IMG/VR virus record: IMGVR_UViG_3300025704_001231
Location: 1-33,192 of that record
Strand: one strand, 5' to 3'
Source of the DNA: a virus
DNA: 33,192 nt
The translations under genes were made by a program, and so were the position numbers. The notes beneath the pieces are model-generated. The model searched no databases. It saw nothing but the letters and a program-made list of their open reading frames with translations, and was not told the origin of the DNA. This document shows positions 7,787-15,645 of this stretch, piece after piece. Position 1 is the stretch's first letter; every line of letters begins with the position of its first letter.

Positions 7787-7905
7787 TACCATATTCTTAG
7801 ATAGTATGTAAGTATTGTAATAAATATTTACATGATATTTTATACAATATTCACATTACTTAGAAAAACACTTGTTGCTGTTCTTTTTATAACAGCGAGT
7901 ATTAG
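7787..7905 (+). promoter_or_regulatory. 119-base gap with possible late octamer and a hairpin
   Basis: This gap separates the structural block from the enzyme region. AATAAATA (7819-7826) is a possible late promoter. TTGCTGTT (7875-7882) pairs with AACAGCGA (7891-7898), including one G-T pair, around an 8-base loop. That hairpin ends only 7 bases before the ATG at 7906 and covers the weak ribosome site (GCGAG). It could restrain translation or mark the end of the fibre transcript; no long T tract follows it. Confidence 0.4.
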
Positions 7906-9402
7906 ATGAACCATGGTTTGATATTAGGTGGCATGAGAGGCGGCAGCACCGGTCGAGCAACAGGCGCACATAGAATAGCAACTGTGTTGAGACAACACGA
8001 TTGGGATATTGAAGTTCTTGATTTTATATGCTCATGGCCGCAAGATAACCTAAAGCAATACTTAGATACTCGTATAACATCAAGTACACGATTCATTGCA
8101 TATAGTTTTACATTCCACACATGGGAAGATAGATTCCATGAAATTTTTGAGTATGCTAAAACTATAAATCCCGATATTAAAATTATTGTCGGAGGCATGG
8201 CCACAGAAATTTGTCCAATTATAGCTGATTACTATGTTAACGGATACGGCGAACATGCTGTACTCGAAGTAATAAAAGACATTGTAGGTAATAATCCTTT
8301 TTTAAAGCACACTATTCATTTAAAAACAGGCGGCAAACTGATCAAAGCGATGGATGCATATCCTGCATTTCCACTTACACATTTAGATCCAAGTGTAATA
8401 TATGAACGTCGAGATTTTTTAGAAAGCCACGAAGCATTAATTATAGAGACTGCTCGTGGATGTAAATTCAAATGTTCTTACTGTACATATCCTATATTAG
8501 GTGTAAAGGGAGATGTGGCTCGTTCTGCAGAATCTTATGTTGAAGAACTCACACGCAATTATGACGAGTGGGGTATTACTAATTATCAAGTTTCCGATGA
8601 GACATTTAATGATCGAACAGAAAAAATTGAAAAATTTGCCAATGCAACTCAGCAATTATCTTTTAAACCAAATTTGGTAGGATTTATTAGAGCAGACTTA
8701 CTTGCATCTCGAAGAGAAGATTGGCCTTTGCTACACGGTATGAACTTTTGGGGACACTGGTATGGCATAGAAAGTTTTAATCATGAAAGTGCTAAATCAA
8801 TCGGAAAAGGTATGCATCCAGATAAAATCAAAGAAGCATTAATTGATTGTAAGAAATACTTCCAAGATCGAGGATTGTATAAAGGTTCTGCAAGCATGAT
8901 TATAGGGCTGCCTGGTGAGACAGAAGAAACTGTACTTGATGCATGGAAATGGTATAGAGAAAATTGGCAGGGGCAGGCTGCAATTTATTATGCACTGTAT
9001 ATACCTAAAAGTGATGTAACAGACGAAACAAGTTCATACTCGGCTAATTGGCAGAATAAAGGATTTAAACACTATACCGGAGAAGTACCTAATTGGCAAC
9101 CAAAGTATGCAAGCACCGATGGTCCTGGAACTTACTGGAAAGAAGGTTTAGCTCATGGTGTTATCTGGGATAACGATAACTTCAACTTTTATAAAGCACA
9201 TCAAATGGTAGACGAATGGCTTAAAGACTATTCTAATACTTTTGGAGCAACTTGCTTTAATATTATCGACTTGCCTCATGCTTATCCAGATGTCAGTGAC
9301 TGGGCCAATGCCACATTAAAGGACGTTCGTCAAAACGCAAACGAAGCGTGTGATCAGTTTATTGAAAATTATATTGAAAAAAAATTAAATTGGATTAACT
9401 AA
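7906..9402 (+). CDS. radical SAM protein with N-terminal B12-binding-like domain
   Basis: 498 residues. The N-terminal ~150 residues show the Rossmann-like pattern of cobalamin-binding radical SAM enzymes (IIVGGMATE 93-101, YVNGYGEHAV 110-119). The usual DxHxxG cobalamin-ligand motif is not evident, so B12 may not be bound base-off. The radical SAM cluster motif is CKFKCSYC (Cys186, 190, 193), followed by a TIM-barrel-like region with MIIGLPGETEET near 329-340. Such enzymes perform radical methylations or rearrangements; substrate unknown. Its stop shares one base with the sulfotransferase start. Ribosome site is weak and lies in a hairpin. Confidence 0.88.
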   Translation: MNHGLILGGMRGGSTGRATGAHRIATVLRQHDWDIEVLDFICSWPQDNLKQYLDTRITSSTRFIAYSFTFHTWEDRFHEIFEYAKTINPDIKIIVGGMATEICPIIADYYVNGYGEHAVLEVIKDIVGNNPFLKHTIHLKTGGKLIKAMDAYPAFPLTHLDPSVIYERRDFLESHEALIIETARGCKFKCSYCTYPILGVKGDVARSAESYVEELTRNYDEWGITNYQVSDETFNDRTEKIEKFANATQQLSFKPNLVGFIRADLLASRREDWPLLHGMNFWGHWYGIESFNHESAKSIGKGMHPDKIKEALIDCKKYFQDRGLYKGSASMIIGLPGETEETVLDAWKWYRENWQGQAAIYYALYIPKSDVTDETSSYSANWQNKGFKHYTGEVPNWQPKYASTDGPGTYWKEGLAHGVIWDNDNFNFYKAHQMVDEWLKDYSNTFGATCFNIIDLPHAYPDVSDWANATLKDVRQNANEACDQFIENYIEKKLNWIN

Positions 9403-10007
9403 TGGCCAGTTTTAATGTTTCACATCCTACAAATTTAACGTATATACACATTCCAAGAACAGGAATGGCAATTAAAACACTAACCTTTGATTGGGTACAA
9501 AGACACAATCCAACATACAGTGTTGATGATTGGATGATCGATCATCCCAATTTACAGATGGTTAAACAACACATACCAAATGGTAAAGTATTCACAGTTG
9601 TGCGCAATCCGTGGATGCGTGTTTGGAGTTTGTATAGAAAGATATCAAGAGAAGGTTATTGGTTAGAATGGAATAGAATGAAACCAACTAATTTAAAACC
9701 TTTTAACGAATGGTTAGAAGATTATGCAAATCCTGATTGGGAATTTAAATTTCCAAGATGGTTTGATCGTTTTACAACTATGATTGAGTTTATGGAGTAT
9801 GGCAATCAAACAGTTGATTATATTCTACGTGCAGAAAATTTAGTAGAAGATTTTCAAGTTATAAAGGATCTATTAGAATGCGACGAACCATTGCCAGACA
9901 TATCTATGTTTGTAGACGATTATAGGAAGTATTATACCGATAAAGGTGCTGAATGCGTATACAAAGTATACCAACAAGACATCAAACGATTTAATTACGA
10001 ATTCTAA
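9402..10007 (+). CDS. sulfotransferase-family protein
   Basis: 201 residues with both PAPS-binding signatures. The 5'-phosphosulfate loop is IHIPRTG (15-21) and the 3'-phosphate motif VVRNPWMRVWSLY (66-78, with Arg68, Arg73, Ser76). The family transfers sulfate from PAPS to hydroxyl or amino groups of glycans or small molecules. Length is short but in range for phage and bacterial members. It overlaps the upstream radical SAM gene by one base and likely shares its transcript. Its 3' end overlaps the leftward desaturase gene by 17 bases. The acceptor is unknown; a surface glycan or the product of the neighbours is plausible. Confidence 0.85.
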   Translation: MASFNVSHPTNLTYIHIPRTGMAIKTLTFDWVQRHNPTYSVDDWMIDHPNLQMVKQHIPNGKVFTVVRNPWMRVWSLYRKISREGYWLEWNRMKPTNLKPFNEWLEDYANPDWEFKFPRWFDRFTTMIEFMEYGNQTVDYILRAENLVEDFQVIKDLLECDEPLPDISMFVDDYRKYYTDKGAECVYKVYQQDIKRFNYEF

Positions 10008-10743
10008 TTGCTTTAATGATCCAACTTAACGGATCAAACTCAAACCAACGTTCTCTATTAGTCCAGCTCATAGGCCTGTTATGATGATTATTATGTAAAC
10101 AATCCCACGTTAAAAAATGCACTATTAAATTATTAGTACTGTAGTCTTTGGTATTGTGATTCCTATAACCGTGGGTATGTCCAAATACATTAATTGCATT
10201 AACTCCGTGAAATGCTAATGCAGTTGGAAGAAAATATATAAACAATACTAAGATCGGATTGATAATAGTAATCAACAAAATAGTGCCAAGTAGTATTTTA
10301 AAGTAATGATTTGAAATAAACTTGTGTATCGGATTGCGCATTAGATCTTTTACATAAGCTAATGGAATTTTTGGTATCTCCCAACCAATTCCAGTCCAAG
10401 CAGTGAACCAGCCGTGTTGTGCAGGACTATGGGGATCAGTCTCACTGTCACTGTTTGCGTGATGATATCGATGAAGACCGACCCAAGAAATTGTAGGACC
10501 TAATGTTGCATATACTGTGATTAATGATAATACATTTTCAAGCCAGACATATGTAGCAAATGTCCGGTGTGTTAGTAGTCGATGTAAAGTTAAGCCAATA
10601 CTAACAGGACCAATTATAATATATGCAACTAATGTAGTCCATAACCAGTACCATTCCTGACTATAAAACAAGTATCCAATCCCAACTATACCCATTACTT
10701 GTACAAATAATTGAAACAGTCTAATTTGTGTGTTAAAGCTCAT
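9991..10743 (-). CDS. membrane fatty acid (acyl-CoA delta-9 type) desaturase, copy 1
   Basis: 250 residues from the ATG at 10743, chosen because it overlaps the upstream gene's stop as ATGA; an in-frame ATG 24 bases further up lies inside that gene. The three histidine boxes of the di-iron membrane desaturases are present: HRLLTH (54-59), HRYHH (91-95) and HNNHH (217-221). Hydrophobic spans lie near 12-55, 70-90 and 147-185. The family introduces a cis double bond into acyl chains at the inner membrane. It is a diverged paralogue of the rightward gene at 11422. It may alter host membrane lipids or an acyl group on a phage-directed product; this is inference. Confidence 0.92.
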   Translation of the reverse strand: MSFNTQIRLFQLFVQVMGIVGIGYLFYSQEWYWLWTTLVAYIIIGPVSIGLTLHRLLTHRTFATYVWLENVLSLITVYATLGPTISWVGLHRYHHANSDSETDPHSPAQHGWFTAWTGIGWEIPKIPLAYVKDLMRNPIHKFISNHYFKILLGTILLITIINPILVLFIYFLPTALAFHGVNAINVFGHTHGYRNHNTKDYSTNNLIVHFLTWDCLHNNHHNRPMSWTNRERWFEFDPLSWIIKAIRIRN

Positions 10744-11351
10744 GTGCCGACATCCAATAGTTCCCATTCTTCCTGTGTAATAGTTGGCATATTAAAATTA
10801 CCGTGATATACAAAATTCTGCCAACACTTCTGTACATTCCACGGACACGTTTGTATGTATTCCGGAGCGTCAGTCCAATAATTATTGCTTGCCTTGGACA
10901 TTGCAAGTTTCCAAATATCCCACCAGCCCTTTGTTTCTTTATCACGATTTTGCATAGTGATAAAATAACATTCAAACTGTTGTTCTTTTATTAATGGAAA
11001 TATTAAATGCTCGTGTAAAATATTGTAAGCTACAATAAGAGTTCTAAGCGATTTGCTTCTAAACTTAGGAAAAACATATGTACGATTTAGCATCCTTGCT
11101 GTATTTCTAGGATAATTATCTCCTTGATAAACGCCGCCCATTACCATAGGTTCACCTGTACTTGTTTTATAAACTACGCCGTATGCTATGTGATCTTCAA
11201 TTATTAAATTTTCTTTGGTGTAATTTTTTTTAAGCCAGTTATCTTCTTGAAGACATAGTTCGCGAACTTTTTCAAATTCGTCGCAGGATTTGTAAAATAT
11301 TTTTGTATGAGCGTCAGTTAGACTGTACGGAACATCCATTGTCGTATCCAT
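10740..11351 (-). CDS. possible GNAT-like acyltransferase
   Basis: 203 residues. A central segment (EPMVMGGVYQGDNYPRNTAR, then TYVFPKFRSKSLRTLIVAYN) has the strand-strand-helix look of an N-acyltransferase fold, with FRSKSLRTL (98-106) at the position where acyl-CoA pyrophosphate would bind. The classical R/QxxGxG/A motif is not present, so the call is tentative. It ends Trp/Tyr-rich. It is coupled by ATGA to the desaturase below it, so both may handle acyl-CoA or acyl chains. The first ATG has no obvious ribosome site; another ATG lies four codons in. Confidence 0.5.
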   Translation of the reverse strand: MDTTMDVPYSLTDAHTKIFYKSCDEFEKVRELCLQEDNWLKKNYTKENLIIEDHIAYGVVYKTSTGEPMVMGGVYQGDNYPRNTARMLNRTYVFPKFRSKSLRTLIVAYNILHEHLIFPLIKEQQFECYFITMQNRDKETKGWWDIWKLAMSKASNNYWTDAPEYIQTCPWNVQKCWQNFVYHGNFNMPTITQEEWELLDVGT

Positions 11352-11421
11352 TTATTAGTTTAGTACTTGGATATTTAGCTAAATATTTTTAACAAATAAT
11401 AAAAGCTGAGAGGTATTTGCT
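11352..11421. promoter_or_regulatory. divergent intergenic region with 16-bp perfect palindrome
   Basis: The 70-base gap between divergent genes holds ATATTTAGCTAAATAT (11371-11386), a perfect 16-bp palindrome. It presents GCTAAATA, one change from NATAAATA, on both strands. T4 spacing from these would give starts near 11391 (+) and 11366 (-), both inside the gap. The rightward gene has GAGAGG (11408-11413) 8 bases before its GTG. It could be a symmetric two-way late promoter or a dimeric regulator site. Confidence 0.45.
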
Positions 11422-12189
11422 GTGTTTTCAAGTCTATCCGATTTTAATGTAAGAATACGAATATTACAATTTTTAAATCATGTCGGTGTTATTGCCGGCA
11501 TAGTGTTGCTTGCAATGGGATATTTAAGTACCGACTATCTATGGATCGGAATTGCATCATATTTTGTAATAGGTATGCTTGGAACAACTGTAGGATTACA
11601 CAGATACTTTTCACACAAGACATTTACAACTAATAAAGTTTGGCATTATATATTAGGTTTCTTTTCAACAGTAGTTACTGTAGGGTCTATTTTAGGATGG
11701 GTAGGTTTACATAGGTTTCATCACAGACATTCAGACGATCCTCAGGACCCGCATAACCCTCACGAGATAGGTGTTATAGATGCATGGTTTTACAACTGGA
11801 AGCCAAGTAAATTTACAAGAAAGTTTATTGCACCAGAGCTCAAAGATCCAATGGTAATGTTTTTACATAGACATTATTTTAAGACTATTTTTGCATGGAT
11901 TGCTGTACTTGCTATAATTGATCCATTGCTTATTATATTTGTATATGCTGTTCCTGCTTGTGGTGCTTACTTTGCAATTAGCGCACTAACAGTTATTGGT
12001 CATATGCATGGCTACACTAATTACGAAACTACCGACACTTCAAAGAATTCTTGGATTGCATGGTTATTGAGTTTAGGCGAAGGCTGGCATAACAATCATC
12101 ATGCTCATCCAGGTATGTGGCAACAAGGACACAAATGGTGGGAGATTGACCCAAATGCATGGATCATCCGAGCAATTAAGACTGACTAA
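11422..12189 (+). CDS. membrane fatty acid (acyl-CoA delta-9 type) desaturase, copy 2
   Basis: 255 residues starting at GTG 11422, supported by GAGAGG 8 bases upstream. Histidine boxes HRYFSH (60-65), HRFHH (97-101) and HNNHH (223-227) define a di-iron membrane desaturase, with hydrophobic spans near 18-60, 75-95 and 155-195. It shares the overall plan of the leftward copy, including a conserved WIIRAIK-type end (WIIKAIR in copy 1). The two have clearly diverged and probably act on different chains or positions. It leads a rightward set with oxygenase-like and kinase-like genes; the stop shares one base with the next ATG. Confidence 0.92.
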   Translation: MFSSLSDFNVRIRILQFLNHVGVIAGIVLLAMGYLSTDYLWIGIASYFVIGMLGTTVGLHRYFSHKTFTTNKVWHYILGFFSTVVTVGSILGWVGLHRFHHRHSDDPQDPHNPHEIGVIDAWFYNWKPSKFTRKFIAPELKDPMVMFLHRHYFKTIFAWIAVLAIIDPLLIIFVYAVPACGAYFAISALTVIGHMHGYTNYETTDTSKNSWIAWLLSLGEGWHNNHHAHPGMWQQGHKWWEIDPNAWIIRAIKTD

Positions 12190-12809
12190 TGGATTTCCTT
12201 TATAAGAAATTAGATTTCTTTGTACCTCACAGTGAGCTTGTTACTTATTACAATGAGCTCGAAGAGAACTGCGAGCATCTAAAATGGTCTTGGAATAAAT
12301 GTAAAAACGATATTAAATCCGAGTGGCAAGAACGAATGTTAACTATTCCAGGTGCTAACTTAGGTTGGGGCTGGGGAATACAGAGTAATATTATAGATAC
12401 AACTGTTCCGACGCCGCCTTACAATATAAGTACACACACCCTTTGTGAATATAGAAACACAGAACTTGCAAAAGATTTTGTTTTGCGTTTACAGGAACAT
12501 ATGCCATATGCATTTAGATGGGGATTGTTTGTGCAGCCTCCAGGCGGCACTGTACCGAGACACACAGATCAAGATGACGAAATAACTGTTCATATTCCGA
12601 TACACTGGCCAAATGAAGCTGTATTTGAAGTATATTACGATAGCGGTCCTGTAACAATCACGTTTCCAGCAAATGGTCATGCCTACTTGTTAGACACTAT
12701 TATACCTCACGCAACCTTTAATAGATCTAATCAAAATAGAGTAGGAATTGTGTTTAGATTAAAACGAGATAAAGTTGATGAATTATTACAACTAAAGGGA
12801 CAGATATGA
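12189..12809 (+). CDS. 2OG-Fe(II) oxygenase-like, aspartyl hydroxylase type
   Basis: 206 residues. The likely iron-binding facial triad is His125 and Asp127 in PRHTDQDD and His174 in IIPHATFN. Arg184 in NRVGIVFR is placed to bind 2-oxoglutarate. This is the double-stranded beta-helix layout of aspartyl/asparaginyl hydroxylase-like proteins, which hydroxylate peptides or small molecules. It begins on the last base of the desaturase stop and overlaps the next gene by 4 bases, so the three are co-expressed. Substrate unknown. Confidence 0.72.
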   Translation: MDFLYKKLDFFVPHSELVTYYNELEENCEHLKWSWNKCKNDIKSEWQERMLTIPGANLGWGWGIQSNIIDTTVPTPPYNISTHTLCEYRNTELAKDFVLRLQEHMPYAFRWGLFVQPPGGTVPRHTDQDDEITVHIPIHWPNEAVFEVYYDSGPVTITFPANGHAYLLDTIIPHATFNRSNQNRVGIVFRLKRDKVDELLQLKGQI

Positions 12810-13495
12810 ACTACGAGTATTACTATAATATCACTCCCGAACACGGAAAAGTTAGAAACAATTTAATCTATACTAGTCTTATATCAGATGATAAAAGAAC
12901 GTTTGTACAATGGTATTACAACGATACAGACTATCATAAAGGAAAAAATCAAGTTGTTGATCCTACAAAGATGGATGAAAAATGGCGGCGGGAAGTTAAC
13001 TATCTTACACAGATGCGTAATGCGCATCCTGATCTAATTCCTAAAATTATAAAAATAGACTTAACTGAAAAAAAGATATATTTAGAAATCGACGGTGTTG
13101 ACTTTTGGCAGCAGGCAGATTGCAATATAGATAACTACGATAGAGTTTTGCCCGACTGGCAAGAACAGATGTTAACTATCATTGAGGCGCATCGTAGTTT
13201 AGGACTGTACAAATATAGCATGCACCCAAGTAGTTATTTTATAGTAGATGGAAAACTAAAAAGCATCAACTATTTTTTCTGTCATCAAGAGCAAGAAGGA
13301 CCACTAACATTAGCAGATTATCAAAGTCACATATCGATTGATCGACAACAGCAAATGCAAGAGTACATTAAGAAAGTAGGCATTAGTTGGGATACTCCAG
13401 AACCGCAACAATTACTACAACAATTATGTTTGGATAGTTTTAGAACTAATTATCCTGTAGAATTTATTGAGAAAGCAAAGAAAATTTATGATTAA
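12806..13495 (+). CDS. kinase-like fold protein with degenerate catalytic loop
   Basis: 229 residues whose motif order recalls the protein-kinase/lipopolysaccharide-kinase fold. There is a Glu in WRREVNYLTQM (60-70) as in the alphaC helix, a hinge-like KKIYLEIDG (89-97), then HRSLGLYKYSMHPSSYFIV (129-147), where the HGDLHPGN-type catalytic loop would be, and a following GKLKSINYF (149-157). The catalytic Asp and Asn appear replaced (MHPSS), so it may be inactive or a binding protein. It is coupled to neighbours on both sides. I hold this assignment loosely. Confidence 0.45.
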   Translation: MNYEYYYNITPEHGKVRNNLIYTSLISDDKRTFVQWYYNDTDYHKGKNQVVDPTKMDEKWRREVNYLTQMRNAHPDLIPKIIKIDLTEKKIYLEIDGVDFWQQADCNIDNYDRVLPDWQEQMLTIIEAHRSLGLYKYSMHPSSYFIVDGKLKSINYFFCHQEQEGPLTLADYQSHISIDRQQQMQEYIKKVGISWDTPEPQQLLQQLCLDSFRTNYPVEFIEKAKKIYD

Positions 13496-14300
13496 AGGTA
13501 TTAACAATCAACCATATATCGATATGTCTCCATATATTAATTTAGAGAAATTCGAACAATTACAGCCCGAAATTATACGAGGATTTGCAGAGGCAAGAAT
13601 GTTTGCCAAAGAAGGAACTTGGATGACTCCGGGATTTACTTTTAAAGATATGAGTTACCGACATAACTGGAAACCAATATTTGAAGCAATAGAAGAATTT
13701 AAAGCACTACCTGATACTGATCCAATCAAAATTGCAGGTATGGATTTGTACAAAGACTTTAAAGATTATAAACAAAGAAACAAATTTACACGTTATCTTA
13801 AAATGGCAACTGGAGCATACGATCCATACATATATTATTTCCTCTGGGAAGAAGGATCGTGGGATGATAGAACTGCTCCGCGTAAACTTACAGAAGAAGC
13901 AGAACATTTTCCCAATGTAGTTAAATGGGTAGAAGATTTAATTACTAATAATATTTTTGAACATATCGGTCGTGTAATATTCTTTCATTGTGAGCACGGC
14001 GGCATTCCATTCGAACATAGAGATTTAGGTGGTCATAACGGCGTTTGGGAAAAGGACAAATATAGTCCACATCGTAATGAGTTTATACACATTCGTCCTA
14101 ATACCAAGAAAGCGTTTTATGTCTGGGATCCTCAAACTAAGGATAAAACATACCTTAATACTCGTGCTGCTTGGTGGAATGATCAAGACTGGCACGGTGG
14201 CGAACCTATAATGGAGCAGAGCTATAGTTTACGTGTAGATGGAAAGTTTACGGAAGAGTTTCGCAAGACCCTTGGGATTGATCATTTAGATAGTTATTAA
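13488..14300 (+). CDS. 2OG-Fe(II) oxygenase-like protein, large form
   Basis: 270 residues from the ATG at 13488, which gives an 8-base ATGATTAA overlap with the upstream gene, a geometry repeated in this region; an in-frame ATG at 13467 lies deeper in that gene. Candidate iron ligands are His177 and Asp179 in PFEHRDLGG and His236 in DWHGGEP, with Arg249 (SYSLRVDG) for 2-oxoglutarate. The N-terminal 110 residues are helical and specific to this copy. Its 3' end overlaps the converging SGNH gene by 53 bases. Substrate unknown. Confidence 0.65.
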   Translation: MIKGINNQPYIDMSPYINLEKFEQLQPEIIRGFAEARMFAKEGTWMTPGFTFKDMSYRHNWKPIFEAIEEFKALPDTDPIKIAGMDLYKDFKDYKQRNKFTRYLKMATGAYDPYIYYFLWEEGSWDDRTAPRKLTEEAEHFPNVVKWVEDLITNNIFEHIGRVIFFHCEHGGIPFEHRDLGGHNGVWEKDKYSPHRNEFIHIRPNTKKAFYVWDPQTKDKTYLNTRAAWWNDQDWHGGEPIMEQSYSLRVDGKFTEEFRKTLGIDHLDSY

Positions 14301-15084
14301 TAAAAGGTGCTAATAATTCTTTTACAAATGCAGTGTCAGCATTAGGGTTTAAATGATTTCTATCTGCTAAGTGATTATTATTAAACCTAACAGCAGCCCA
14401 TTCAAAAACTCCACTGGACATATTAAGCTTCTTGTTTAAATATCTATCAGTAGACAAAGTATTAGTAAACTCCGATGTATATATATTTTCAACGTCTCGA
14501 TATCTATAATATACAATAGGAATATTTAACAGTTCACTTAACATTTCAAGTGTATTGTAAATTTTTATTGTACGTAATCTTATAAGTGTATCATTATAAT
14601 TATAAGGAATTAAATCTGTATATTTTTTTAATAAAGTTTCTAAACTGTGCGCTTGTAAATCAGAATACTTAAACTTGTCTAATTGGTGCTGATGTATTTT
14701 AGGCGTTAATGCACTTACTCTCGAATGTTCAAATATTTTACTATATGTATATTTGTTAGGTGTTTCACTTGAACCATATGTAAGCCAATCTTGGTATGTT
14801 TCGTTGTTAATTTTTGTGGAAGGAAACCAAAAGTTCATTACATTTCTGTCAGCAGCAAGCTCAATTACAAACAATTTAGGCTTATATTCTTTACAAGCAT
14901 ATATAAAATTATCTACATATACTTCTGCTCCTGTTCCTGGAGCTCCCATGTTTACTATAGGTATGGTTAACTCATTATATAACAAGTTGTGCAGATACGT
15001 ACTGGGATTTTCAGTAGTTCCCTCTGATGAACTATCTTGAATGTGGCCGCCTCTTGTAGTGCTTGCTCCTAATAGTACAATCAT
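14248..15084 (-). CDS. SGNH/GDSL-family hydrolase, copy 1
   Basis: 278 residues. Block I is IVLLGASTTRGG (2-13) with the nucleophile Ser8. Gly47 (VNMGAPGTG) fits block II, and the C-terminal DRNHLN (241-246) supplies the Asp and His of the triad. No signal peptide is seen, so it is probably cytoplasmic or virion-borne. The family removes acyl groups from glycans, lipids or peptidoglycan. It is last in a three-gene leftward set; its C-terminal coding sequence overlaps the converging oxygenase gene by 53 bases. The overlap is unusually long for this window. Confidence 0.8.
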   Translation of the reverse strand: MIVLLGASTTRGGHIQDSSSEGTTENPSTYLHNLLYNELTIPIVNMGAPGTGAEVYVDNFIYACKEYKPKLFVIELAADRNVMNFWFPSTKINNETYQDWLTYGSSETPNKYTYSKIFEHSRVSALTPKIHQHQLDKFKYSDLQAHSLETLLKKYTDLIPYNYNDTLIRLRTIKIYNTLEMLSELLNIPIVYYRYRDVENIYTSEFTNTLSTDRYLNKKLNMSSGVFEWAAVRFNNNHLADRNHLNPNADTAFVKELLAPFINNYLNDQSQGSCETLP

Positions 15085-15102
15085 ATTATCCTCTTAATGT
15101 TT

Positions 15103-15645
15103 TCATTTTATTCCTGTATAAGTGTACAAGAACTTAGTTTCGAGGCCTGCATTGAATCCTGCATGATAGCTGTCTAACTTAGGATATTGATACACATTGC
15201 CCTGTTCTTCTAAATAAAAACAAGTATCTTCAATCATAAAGCCTTGGCCGTGCTTAGGCTTATCAATAAAGCATACGTACCTAACAAAATCGCTGTCAGG
15301 ATAATCGTCCAGCCATGGATTAATATCCCAGTGCCAAGGCGCACACTTACCTGGTTTAATTTCACTAACAAAGCTTAAAAAGTGTTTTGTATTAGTAAAC
15401 GATTCAAATATTTCTGTAAAAGTATTGTCATAGTGTTGTATAGGATAATAATGACTAAACTCAACACTTGTGTTATATCCTGCATTTACAGCAGCGTCAG
15501 TTTGTCTTTTATATTCACTGTAGTACTTGCTATCACTTGGTAAGTCCATATGCCCTGTATACGGAATCACTGTGTTTGTTTTACACTGACTAATAAGTGC
15601 ATCACAATCTAACTCGTTGCTTATATTACCGTAAAGATTTAACAT
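15103..15645 (-). CDS. 2OG-Fe(II) oxygenase-like protein
   Basis: 180 residues with His105 and Asp107 in PWHWDINP and a distal His161 in SYHAGFN as probable iron ligands. The expected Arg is replaced by Lys171 (LETKFLYTY), a variation seen in some members. FVSEIKPGKCAPWHWD resembles the matching segment of the tandem pair at 30813 and 31318 (KMLPGNFMPVHVD), so these belong to one broad family. It overlaps the upstream gene by 7 bases and precedes the SGNH gene by 18 bases. Substrate unknown. Confidence 0.62.
   Translation of the reverse strand: MLNLYGNISNELDCDALISQCKTNTVIPYTGHMDLPSDSKYYSEYKRQTDAAVNAGYNTSVEFSHYYPIQHYDNTFTEIFESFTNTKHFLSFVSEIKPGKCAPWHWDINPWLDDYPDSDFVRYVCFIDKPKHGQGFMIEDTCFYLEEQGNVYQYPKLDSYHAGFNAGLETKFLYTYTGIK

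Noticed and set aside
7811-7851. Imperfect inverted repeat AGTATTGTA / TACAATATT with a 23-base loop
   Set aside because: AT-only, long loop, and no T tract; not convincing as a terminator or operator.
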